A stretch of 5,469 nucleotides of DNA, from NCBI GenBank assembly GCA_947253615.1, contig CAMYAA010000096.1, positions 1 to 5,469 of the forward strand. The letters run 5' to 3'. Below, piece by piece: positions 1 to 4,905 of this stretch. Source of the stretch: an uncultured Sutterellaceae bacterium (GTDB taxonomy: Bacteria; Pseudomonadota; Gammaproteobacteria; Burkholderiales; Burkholderiaceae_F). The notes under the pieces were generated by a model that did not search any database, was not told where the DNA came from, and saw only the letters and a program-made list of their open reading frames with translations. Every line of letters begins with the position of its first letter. The stretch's first letter is position 1. Position numbers and translations under genes: made by a program.

Positions 1-45
1 GAAGTAACCAGTTTTAGCGTGGATCGAATCAGTCGTAGTTAACAT
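1..45 (-). CDS. Possible 5' end of a gene running off the left edge (very tentative)
   Basis: Reading leftward on the minus strand, an ATG at 45-43 opens a frame with no stop to the window edge (15 codons, beginning MLTTTDSIHAKTGYF). A TATAAT hexamer on the same strand at 81-76 could be its -10 box, placing transcription initiation shortly before the ATG. There is no clear Shine-Dalgarno sequence, but mltB and eamA in this window lack one too. I do not recognise the peptide. The competing reading is that a plus-strand gene ends at the TAA at 40-42 (last residues EVTSFSVDRISRS), followed by a weak imperfect hairpin with GGCT and AGCC arms at 54-72 and a T-rich tail. Fifteen codons cannot decide between the two. 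Confidence 0.22.
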   Translation of the reverse strand, partial: MLTTTDSIHAKTGYF

Positions 46-172
46 AGTGAGTGGGCTTGAACGTCAATAGCCTTATTATACAAAGGGAATTATTGGGGCA
101 AAGCGTCGAGCGTTGTTTCGCCCAGGTTACCCCTTCTCACGGTTTGGAGGCGCTATTTTTTCCCTTCCTTGC

Positions 173-178
173 TACAAT
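173..178 (+). promoter_or_regulatory. Candidate -10 box for mltB
   Basis: TACAAT differs from the sigma70 -10 consensus at one position. It lies 22 bases before the ATG at 200 and 46 before the ATG at 224, so a transcript would begin near 185. No good -35 hexamer sits at 16-18 bp; the nearest TTG-type hexamer (TTGGAG, 144-149) is 23 bp away, which is too far. The assignment rests on the -10 alone. Confidence 0.3.
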
Positions 179-223
179 GGGCATAAGACTTTTTGATTGA
201 TGACCCTAACGACAACCCTTGGC

Positions 224-1348
224 ATGAAATCCCTTCTACACAAAACCTGGATAGTTCTCGCGCTGCTTGGAGTGGGGGTATTGTCTCAAGCTCAAGGGGC
301 CAATCTTCCTTATGAGAAACGTCCTGAGGTCATCACGTATTTAAAGGCGATCAGTGAGTCGGAAAAAATTCCGATGGACTGGTTACTCCATGTCGTCTCG
401 GAGGCGCAATACTCCTCCATTTCAGAGCGACTCACCACGCCCAAACCGGTCGTAGGTGATCGTTTACCGCCTGAGAAAAACTTCCTTCATTACTCCCGTC
501 GATTATTGAGTCCCGAGCGTCTTGAACGCGGGCTCGACTTTATGAAAGAGCATCATGATGCGCTTTTGTCGGCCCAAGCTAAGATGGGGGTCTCTCCCTG
601 GATTGTCTCTGCGATTATTGGGATTGAAACGAACTATGGTCGCACTATGGGTCGCACGCCCATTTTGAATGCGCTCATGACCTTAACGTTTGACTATCCA
701 CGACGTGCGAAGTTTTATAAGAAAGAGCTCACGCAATTTCTCGACTATTGTTGGCGTGAGCAAATCGATCCTGCCGACATTAAAGGCAGTTTTGCGGGTG
801 CCATGGGCTATGGGCAATTTATGCCGAGTTCCTTAATTCGTTATGGACTCGACGGTGACAATGATGGTCATGTGGATTTAATCAACAATCCCACGGACGC
901 CATTTATTCGGTTGCCAACTTTCTAGCCTCTCACGGCTGGCAAGCGAATTTACCGCCTTTATTGCGTTTAAAGGGTGAGCAAGCCTTATTAGAAAAGCAT
1001 CATGACGGGGGCATTAAGCCGCACACCCGTTTAGATTTACTCGACGGGATTGAAGTCATTGATGCGGACACTTTAAGTAAGAGTGAGCCCGTCCTGATTG
1101 TGGACATTCCTTGGCGTAAAGGGGGCGAGCCTCGCCAGACCACCTGGTACTTAGGGACCAAAAACTTTACGGCCATTTTGTACTACAACCGTTCGTATTT
1201 TTACGCGACGGCCGTCTCGCTCTTTGCGGAGCGTTTACGCAATCTTTACGAAACCCGCGGGGAGACTTACCTCAATGCCCCCGAACAACCAACCCCACAG
1301 CTCGATCTAAAAGTTTCAGCGGATCAGAGCTTGCCGAAAGCTCCTTGA
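224..1348 (+). CDS. mltB: Lytic murein transglycosylase B (MltB family, SLT_2 domain)
   Basis: MltB-family enzymes cleave the MurNAc-GlcNAc bond of peptidoglycan non-hydrolytically, leaving 1,6-anhydromuropeptides, and act in the periplasm in wall turnover. The frame extends back to a TTG at 197 (383 codons). I prefer the ATG at 224 because it gives a compact signal peptide (MKSLLHKTW, then a hydrophobic IVLALLGVGVL core, then SQAQGA); the ATG at 200 is a real alternative. Numbering from the TTG, the catalytic glutamate is E144 in IIGIETNYGRTMG, matching the E. coli MltB site. GAMGYGQFMPSS (201-212) is the second family signature, and DGDNDGHVD (219-227) matches the EF-hand-like calcium loop, followed by AIYSVANFLASHGW. 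Unlike E. coli MltB there is no lipobox cysteine, so this form is probably soluble or held by its signal sequence. No Shine-Dalgarno sequence is visible at any start. Length is normal. Confidence 0.95.
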   Translation: MKSLLHKTWIVLALLGVGVLSQAQGANLPYEKRPEVITYLKAISESEKIPMDWLLHVVSEAQYSSISERLTTPKPVVGDRLPPEKNFLHYSRRLLSPERLERGLDFMKEHHDALLSAQAKMGVSPWIVSAIIGIETNYGRTMGRTPILNALMTLTFDYPRRAKFYKKELTQFLDYCWREQIDPADIKGSFAGAMGYGQFMPSSLIRYGLDGDNDGHVDLINNPTDAIYSVANFLASHGWQANLPPLLRLKGEQALLEKHHDGGIKPHTRLDLLDGIEVIDADTLSKSEPVLIVDIPWRKGGEPRQTTWYLGTKNFTAILYYNRSYFYATAVSLFAERLRNLYETRGETYLNAPEQPTPQLDLKVSADQSLPKAP

Positions 1349-1408
1349 TCCGATTTCAACGATGCTTAAGGTGCCCCTGTTATCTTCACTCAAGAAAAAT
1401 TATTAAAA

Positions 1409-1456
1409 AAAGCCCAGGGATTTTGGGAAACGTGTAAATTTCTCTCCATGGGCTTT
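1409..1456 (-). terminator. Stem-loop with T-run on the minus strand between mltB and eamA
   Basis: AAAGCCCA (1409-1416) pairs with TGGGCTTT (1449-1456). Inside, GGA/TCC and GGGAAA/TTTCTC can extend the helix past a mismatch and a four-base bulge. Read on the minus strand the stem is followed by seven T and then a T-rich stretch, the form of an intrinsic terminator. On the plus strand only three T follow, so it would be a weak terminator for mltB. No minus-strand gene is visible just upstream; it may stop antisense transcription or be a structured mRNA element before eamA. Confidence 0.5.
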
Positions 1457-1481
1457 CGAGCTTACTGTGATGACCGGGGTC

Positions 1482-1509
1482 TAACTCAAACCCTTTCCTC
1501 TTCGAGTTA
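1482..1509 (+). promoter_or_regulatory. Small inverted repeat in the eamA leader
   Basis: TAACTC (1482-1487) and GAGTTA (1504-1509) can form a 6-bp stem with a 16-base pyrimidine-rich loop, ending eight bases before the eamA ATG. The GAG of the right arm is the only purine-rich Shine-Dalgarno-like sequence in front of that start, so folding would hide it. A 6-bp stem with a long loop can occur by chance. Confidence 0.2.
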
Positions 1510-1517
1510 AAAACCAA

Positions 1518-2477
1518 ATGTTTATTGGTGTTTTGTATGGCTTAATTGCGGGCGCGCTATGGGGGCTTATTTATGTTGCCCCCCTATTTGTCCCTGACTA
1601 TCACCCCGTGATGGTTGCCTTGGGACGCTTTGTCGTGTTCGGCGCTATTTCGATTCCCTGCTTAGTTTATTGGCGCAAGGAACTCAAAAGTTTTTCGTTG
1701 AGCAACATGAAGCGAGCCTTTATTTTGGCCCTCTTTGGCAACGTGATCTTTTACAGTTCGCTCACGATCTCCATTCGTTTAGCCGGTGCCCCGCTCGCGG
1801 GCATGTTAATGGCCATCATCCCCGTTTTGGTCGCCATCGTTTCCAATTTACGCTACAAGAGTGAAGGCAAGGCCTTACCCTGGAAGTCCATTTTGCCACC
1901 GCTCATTGCGATCTTTGTGGGACTTTTAGTCGCGAACTTAACCGAATTTGAGCGCTTCACCCAAGAGGCCAACAATTCCTTGAGTTATTGGATTGGGGTC
2001 GCGTGTGGGTTATTCTCGGTAGCAGCCTGGACGTGGTTTTCCATTGAAAACGGCGAATATTTACTACACCATCCGAGTCAATCCGCCACCATTTGGACGG
2101 CCCTTCAGGGCGCCACGAACTTCCCCTTAACGTTAGCGGCGTTCATGATTGGGGGCTGGGGCTTAGGCTGGATAGACACCTCGGTATCGTGGTTAGGACC
2201 GCGCCCCTGGATGTTTATTGGCGTGAGTGTGATTGTGGGCTTTTTATGCTCGTGGGTCGCGATGATTTTCTGGAACTTAATGAGTCAGCGTCTCCCTTCG
2301 GACTTAGGCGGTCAACTCATTGTGTTTGAATCGATCTTCTCCGTGATATACGCCTTGATGTGGCGTGGTACACCACCCACGATCACGATGCTCATTGGCT
2401 TTGTGATTTTACTCGGTGGGGTCTTTGGCTCCCTCTATATCTTTAAGCGCTCTCAGCTCGATCTCAATCAAGCGTAA
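1518..2477 (+). CDS. DMT-superfamily (EamA-type) inner-membrane transporter
   Basis: The 319-residue protein is almost wholly hydrophobic, with about ten predicted membrane helices at roughly residues 3-22, 32-52, 67-85, 93-111, 126-142, 156-175, 190-214, 230-253, 262-283 and 288-308. This is the two-times-five-helix plan of drug/metabolite transporters. The opening (MFIGVLYGLIAGALWGLIYV), the arginine in helix 2 (LGRFVVFG, R37) and APLAGMLMAIIPVLVAI after helix 3 match the first EamA repeat; GGQLIVFESIFSVIYALMW near residue 265 matches the second. Family members export amino acids, nucleosides or drugs, or import metabolites; the substrate cannot be read from sequence. The ATG at 1518 starts right at helix 1, though only a weak GAG lies upstream. 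It is bounded by its own terminator downstream and a stem-loop upstream, so it is probably monocistronic. Confidence 0.9.
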   Translation: MFIGVLYGLIAGALWGLIYVAPLFVPDYHPVMVALGRFVVFGAISIPCLVYWRKELKSFSLSNMKRAFILALFGNVIFYSSLTISIRLAGAPLAGMLMAIIPVLVAIVSNLRYKSEGKALPWKSILPPLIAIFVGLLVANLTEFERFTQEANNSLSYWIGVACGLFSVAAWTWFSIENGEYLLHHPSQSATIWTALQGATNFPLTLAAFMIGGWGLGWIDTSVSWLGPRPWMFIGVSVIVGFLCSWVAMIFWNLMSQRLPSDLGGQLIVFESIFSVIYALMWRGTPPTITMLIGFVILLGGVFGSLYIFKRSQLDLNQA

Positions 2478-2503
2478 AACTCAAAAGCGCATACCCTTAT
2501 CTC

Positions 2504-2534
2504 AAAGCCCAGGTGTTTCGCCTGGGCTTTTCTC
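2504..2534 (+). terminator. Rho-independent terminator of the EamA transporter gene
   Basis: A perfect 10-bp stem, AAAGCCCAGG (2504-2513) and CCTGGGCTTT (2521-2530), encloses a 7-base loop and is followed by T-rich TCTC, starting 26 bases after the eamA stop. The A-run on the left arm also makes it usable from the other strand. Confidence 0.9.
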
Positions 2535-2539
2535 ATCCT

Positions 2540-2560
2540 AACGAAGGTGCCACCCTCGTT
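2540..2560. repeat. Palindrome 1 of the periodic set
   Basis: AACGAAGGT (2540-2548) pairs with ACCCTCGTT (2552-2560) at eight of nine positions around a GCC loop; the only mismatch is A2545/C2555. It starts 9 bases after the eamA terminator stem. Confidence 0.7.
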
Positions 2561-2658
2561 AGCAGCAAACCCCGACGCTCGAAGACGTCAATGGCGCTTA
2601 AAAAACCTCAAAACGAAGGTGGTATTTCTCCTTGAAGGAAGGGCCTTTCAGAAGCAAT

Positions 2659-2675
2659 CGAGGGTACCACCCTCG
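2659..2675. repeat. Palindrome 2 of the periodic set
   Basis: CGAGGGT (2659-2665) and ACCCTCG (2669-2675) form a perfect 7-bp stem around an ACC loop, at the start of repeat copy 2. Elsewhere in that copy TTTGAAAG (2676-2683) can pair with CTTTCAAA (2761-2768), so the whole copy could fold as one long hairpin. Confidence 0.75.
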
Positions 2676-2774
2676 TTTGAAAGACACCCCGACACTCGAA
2701 GACAACAATAGCGCCTAAAAAACTCAAGACGAAGGTGCCATTTCTCCTTGAAGCAAGGGCCTTTCAAAGGCAAT

Positions 2775-2791
2775 CGAGGGTACCGCCATCG
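2775..2791. repeat. Palindrome 3 of the periodic set (decayed)
   Basis: CGAGGGT (2775-2781) faces GCCATCG (2785-2791) around an ACC loop, with one G/A mismatch and one G-T wobble. It keeps the position expected from the period but has lost perfect pairing. Confidence 0.6.
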
Positions 2792-2820
2792 TTATGAAGG
2801 TCTCCCGTCGCGTAGTGACG

Positions 2821-2860
2821 AAAAAAAGAGCCTCAAAACCGTTTGAGACTCTTTTCATTT
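2821..2860. terminator. Bidirectional terminator between eamA and the FAH-family gene
   Basis: AAAAGAG (2824-2830) pairs with CTCTTTT (2849-2855), and CTCAAA (2832-2837) with TTTGAG (2842-2847), separated by one mismatch (C2831/A2848) and closed by a 4-base loop. On the minus strand the stem runs into seven T, suiting the FAH gene whose stop is about 60 bases away. On the plus strand it is followed by CATTTTT, giving a backup stop for eamA transcripts. Confidence 0.85.
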
Positions 2861-2888
2861 TTCTTCGCTTAGCAAGGGATTGATCGCG

Positions 2889-2911
2889 AAACGAGGGTCA
2901 TACCCTCGTTT
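2889..2911. repeat. Palindrome 4 of the periodic set, next to the FAH gene stop
   Basis: AAACGAGGGT (2889-2898) and ACCCTCGTTT (2902-2911) form a perfect 10-bp stem with a CAT loop, six bases past the stop codon of the minus-strand FAH gene. It has the same arms as the three palindromes to its left but a different loop. It may help protect the 3' end of the FAH mRNA or act with the terminator at 2821-2860. Confidence 0.8.
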
Positions 2912-2917
2912 TGGCGC

Positions 2918-3610
2918 TTAGGCCTCGCGTTCACCGATACGAACGCGGATTTCGCCCACGCCATTCACGCCGCAACGGACTTCGTCCCCAGGGACCAACG
3001 AAGCGACGCCACCAGGCGTACCCGTAAAGATGATGTCGCCAGGTTGCAATTCATAGAAGTGGCTCAAGCGCACAATTTGTTCCAAAGGCGACCAGACCAA
3101 ACGTTCCGTCGAACCGCCTTGGCGTTTTTGGTTATTGACGTAAAGCCAGAGTTCGGTGGCCTTCGGCAACGGTGTGCGATAGTGGGGGCGCAAATGCGAG
3201 ACCGGAGCGGCATGTTTAAAGCTCTTACCCATCATTAAGTCACGTCCGCCATTGGGGAGCGTCATATCCACGAGCGAAAAGTCGATCCCGACGGACCAAC
3301 CCCAAACGCATTCAGCCGCTTGTTCCAAGGTGAGGTTTCGACCGCCCTTGCCTAACGCGCAGACCAACTCAACTTCGTGGCGCAAATCCTGTCCGATGGG
3401 CGGCATGGGCACGGTGAGTGTATCGTTGAGAGCGATCGGCTGAAGGCACTCCAAGCTCTTCATAAAGAAGAACGGTTCCGGGGTTTTCGTTTGACCGACT
3501 TCTTGGTAGTTATTCGCCGTACCAAAAATACGATTTACGGGGAAGAATAAGTAAGGTTCATCCTCAACAGGGATAACCGCTTGAGGGGGTGGTGCAAATA
3601 CAAAGGACAT
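2918..3610 (-). CDS. Fumarylacetoacetate hydrolase (FAH)-family protein
   Basis: The 230-residue protein has the compact single-domain length of the small FAH family, whose members act on fumarylpyruvate, acylpyruvates, oxaloacetate or related 2-oxo/enol acids in the cytosol with a divalent metal. The metal ligands are visible: E79 and E81 in HEVELVCALGKGG and D110 in GWSVGIDFS. K129 in GKSFKHAAPVS and the FTGTPGGV loop (195-202) are also conserved. The N-terminus (FFPVNRIFGTANNYQEVGQ) aligns with the FPVRRIYCVGRNYAAH block of fumarylpyruvate-hydrolase-like enzymes, but the usual lid histidine is a valine (V38) and the following glutamate is not obvious. Substrate is therefore uncertain, and an isomerase or other activity is possible. 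The ATG at 3610 has a GAGA-type ribosome site. It is convergent with eamA and divergent from pssA, with no aromatic-degradation neighbours. Confidence 0.88.
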   Translation of the reverse strand: MSFVFAPPPQAVIPVEDEPYLFFPVNRIFGTANNYQEVGQTKTPEPFFFMKSLECLQPIALNDTLTVPMPPIGQDLRHEVELVCALGKGGRNLTLEQAAECVWGWSVGIDFSLVDMTLPNGGRDLMMGKSFKHAAPVSHLRPHYRTPLPKATELWLYVNNQKRQGGSTERLVWSPLEQIVRLSHFYELQPGDIIFTGTPGGVASLVPGDEVRCGVNGVGEIRVRIGEREA

Positions 3611-3659
3611 GGTTGTCTCAATTCCGTTAAGCCTAAAGCACAGAAAACTCAGGCGCGAT

Positions 3660-3684
3660 ATTCAATGGGAGGGCGAGTTTGAAT
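3660..3684. promoter_or_regulatory. Inverted repeat, possible operator upstream of the FAH-family gene
   Basis: ATTCAA (3660-3665) and TTGAAT (3679-3684) are exact inverted half-sites with a 13-base centre, about 50-75 bases before the FAH start. Such dyads often bind dimeric regulators. No regulator gene is present in the window, and a TACAAT on the minus strand at 3710-3705 is only a weak promoter candidate. Confidence 0.25.
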
Positions 3685-3714
3685 GGCCCTTCACGCTTTC
3701 GTTCATTGTAGAGC

Positions 3715-3757
3715 ATTCGGGCTTATGCGGAGCTTTCCTCTAGGTTAGAACCCGAAT
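3715..3757. promoter_or_regulatory. Inverted repeat upstream of pssA
   Basis: ATTCGGG (3715-3721) and CCCGAAT (3751-3757) are exact inverted 7-mers separated by 29 bases. They lie just upstream of the candidate pssA -10 box. If transcription starts further upstream, this could be an RNA stem in the leader; otherwise it could be a binding site or chance. Confidence 0.2.
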
Positions 3758-3776
3758 CACTCAGGCAAAATCAAAC

Positions 3777-3815
3777 AAGGAGGCTATAATGAACATTTCC
3801 TTAGAACGTGCATGA
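3777..3815 (+). promoter_or_regulatory. pssA leader: strong Shine-Dalgarno, TATAAT box and 8-codon mini-ORF
   Basis: AAGGAGG (3777-3783), the best ribosome-binding sequence in the window, lies five bases before an ATG at 3789. That ATG opens only eight codons (MNISLERA) and stops at the TGA at 3813-3815, out of frame with pssA. Overlapping it, TATAAT (3785-3790) is a perfect -10 hexamer with a poor -35 (CAGGCA, 3762-3767, 17-bp spacer). If the -10 is used, the mRNA begins near 3797, the mini-ORF is not transcribed, and pssA has a leader of about 70 bases. If an upstream promoter is used, the mini-ORF could be a translated leader peptide. The two readings exclude each other. Confidence 0.45.
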
Positions 3816-3867
3816 AGCTCAATCATTTCATGTGACGTTAAAACTCAAATACCGATTACTAGTACAA

Positions 3868-4722
3868 ATGACCCAACCTAAAGTTTCGCGCGAAAGCCTT
3901 AGCTCGATTAGCCAGCGTCGTATCCAGACGGTGAAGAGCAAAAGTATTTATGTGCTCCCGAATGCCTTTACAGCCGCCGCTTTATTTGCTGCGTTCTACG
4001 GCATCATTGCTGCCATGAATAGTGATTTTGTGACGGCCGCTATTTCGATCTTCTTCTCCATGCTCTTTGACGGTATGGACGGTCGTGTCGCTCGTTTAAC
4101 GCATACGCAAAGTGAATTTGGGGTTCAGATGGACTCATTGGCGGATGCGGTGAGTTTCGGGGTTGCGCCAGCCTTGATCATGTACAAGTACAGCTTGCTT
4201 GAACTTGGTAAGGTGGGCTGGGCGATTGCCTTTGTTTACTGTCTTTGTGCCTTACTTCGTTTGGCGCGCTTTAACTGTAACGTTGGCGTCGTGAGCAAGA
4301 ATTACTTCCAGGGGTTACCGAGCCCGGCTGCTGCAGCTTTAGTTTGCGGCTTTGTTTGGTTAGGCGCCGACGGTCACTTCCCGAGCTGGCTCAATGACTA
4401 TAAAGCGATTATCGCTGCGGTCATTACGCTCTACGGTGGTTTAACGATGGTGAGCAACGCGCCGTTCTTCTCGGGCAAGAGCTATGCGGTGGTGAAGACC
4501 CTCCCGTTCTGGTTTATTGTCGGGATTTGCATTCTCTTTGTGATTGTTAGCTCGAGTCCCTCGTTAGCTATCTTCATCCTGTTCTGCATTTATGCCCTCT
4601 CTGGCTATGCCTATGGCTTCTGGTGCTACTGGACGGGCAAGCCCAATCCGATTCAAGCGGATATTGCTGCAGCGATTGCCCAGCAAGAAAAAGCAGAAGG
4701 TTGCGAAGAAACGGTTCTCTAA
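3868..4722 (+). CDS. pssA: CDP-diacylglycerol--serine O-phosphatidyltransferase (type II)
   Basis: This inner-membrane enzyme transfers phosphatidate from CDP-diacylglycerol to serine, making phosphatidylserine, the precursor of phosphatidylethanolamine. The CDP-alcohol phosphatidyltransferase signature is complete. Counting from the ATG at 3868: D68, D71, G72, A75, R76, G85, D89 and D93, within FDGMDGRVARL and GVQMDSLAD. IYVLPNAFTAAALFAAF forms the first helix, and several more helices follow to the C-terminus. It is the integral-membrane type II form, not the phospholipase-D-like type I enzyme of E. coli. The frame opens at a GTG at 3808 (304 codons), but I choose the ATG at 3868 (284 residues) because its N-terminal tail fits betaproteobacterial PssA. 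Neither start has a clear Shine-Dalgarno sequence. No psd gene is adjacent in the window, although psd is the usual neighbour in related bacteria. Confidence 0.93.
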   Translation: MTQPKVSRESLSSISQRRIQTVKSKSIYVLPNAFTAAALFAAFYGIIAAMNSDFVTAAISIFFSMLFDGMDGRVARLTHTQSEFGVQMDSLADAVSFGVAPALIMYKYSLLELGKVGWAIAFVYCLCALLRLARFNCNVGVVSKNYFQGLPSPAAAALVCGFVWLGADGHFPSWLNDYKAIIAAVITLYGGLTMVSNAPFFSGKSYAVVKTLPFWFIVGICILFVIVSSSPSLAIFILFCIYALSGYAYGFWCYWTGKPNPIQADIAAAIAQQEKAEGCEETVL

Positions 4723-4746
4723 ACGCTTGTCGTTTTAGACAGATAC

Positions 4747-4783
4747 AAAAGGAATTTAGGTTTTGGCCTAGATTCCTTTTTTT
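4747..4783 (+). terminator. Rho-independent terminator of pssA
   Basis: A 14-bp stem with one T-G wobble runs from AAAAGGAAT (4747-4755) plus TTAGG to CCTAG plus ATTCCTTTT (4772-4780), closed by a 6-base loop. It is followed by three more T, and begins 24 bases after the pssA stop. Confidence 0.93.
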
Positions 4784-4810
4784 ATGAACCCAAAGTCAAA
4801 AAGTTAATTC

Positions 4811-4849
4811 AAAAAAAATGCGTTTGAGTAAAACACTACCCAAACGCAT
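4811..4849 (-). terminator. Rho-independent terminator of the outer-membrane barrel gene
   Basis: Read on the minus strand, ATGCGTTTG (4849-4841) pairs with CAAACGCAT (4826-4818) as a perfect 9-bp stem. It is followed directly by eight T (4818-4811, the first also closing the stem). It starts about 57 bases after the stop codon of the minus-strand gene to its right, and sits back to back with the pssA terminator. Confidence 0.9.
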
Positions 4850-4905
4850 ATGAGCCTTAGAATCGCCTCAAGTAATTAAATTTCAATCACTCAAGCAGAT
4901 TCAAT

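Larger units (their letters stand above)
2542..2891. repeat. Tandem ~117-bp intergenic repeat (two good copies, one decayed)
   Basis: Copy 1 (2542-2658, 117 bp) and copy 2 (2659-2774, 116 bp) align end to end with about 19 differences including one gap, roughly 84% identity by my hand alignment. Both begin with a GGGT/ACCC-type palindrome and share CTCGAAGAC, CTAAAAAAC-like, ACGAAGGTG, ATTTCTCCTTGAAG and AAGGGCCTTTCA blocks in the same order. A third unit (2775-2891, 117 bp) starts with a decayed palindrome and keeps fragments such as CATTT near its middle and AGCAAGGG near its end; its centre is occupied by a terminator. No coding frame spans the copies. The organisation resembles REP/BIME-type intergenic repeats, but I cannot assign it to a named family. 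Confidence 0.75.
2478..2917. other. Gene-free 440-bp region between convergent genes
   Basis: No convincing gene is present. The region contains the eamA terminator (2504-2534), two clear and one decayed copy of a roughly 117-bp tandem repeat (2542-2891), a bidirectional terminator (2821-2860), and a perfect palindrome just after the stop of the FAH-family gene (2889-2911). It separates the plus-strand transporter from the minus-strand FAH gene. Confidence 0.75.

Noticed and set aside
1349..1517. Riboswitch controlling the transporter
   Set aside because: I could not match conserved cores of classes that often precede small transporters, such as guanidine or preQ1 types; only generic stems are visible.
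1670..1864. Open frame of 64 codons on the plus strand
   Set aside because: It lies entirely inside the EamA transporter gene in another frame and has no family resemblance.
2093..2329. Open frame of 78 codons on the plus strand
   Set aside because: It overlaps the transporter gene in another frame; the membrane-helix pattern belongs to the transporter frame.
2806..2820. Small hairpin CGTCGC/GTGACG before an A-run
   Set aside because: The 6-bp stem includes a G-T pair, and the A-run belongs to the adjacent bidirectional terminator, so no separate function is supported.
2542..2891. CRISPR-like array
   Set aside because: The repeated unit is about 117 bp with similarity along its whole length, not short identical repeats with unique spacers, and no cas gene is present.
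3044..3443. Two open frames of 63-64 codons on the plus strand
   Set aside because: Both are antisense to the FAH-family gene, whose conserved motifs lie on the minus strand.
3789..3870. Programmed +1 frameshift joining MNISLERA to the pssA frame at the UGA
   Set aside because: Skipping one base at the TGA would join the frames, but there is no prfB-like slippery sequence. The joined region does not resemble a PssA N-terminus, whereas the ATG at 3868 does.
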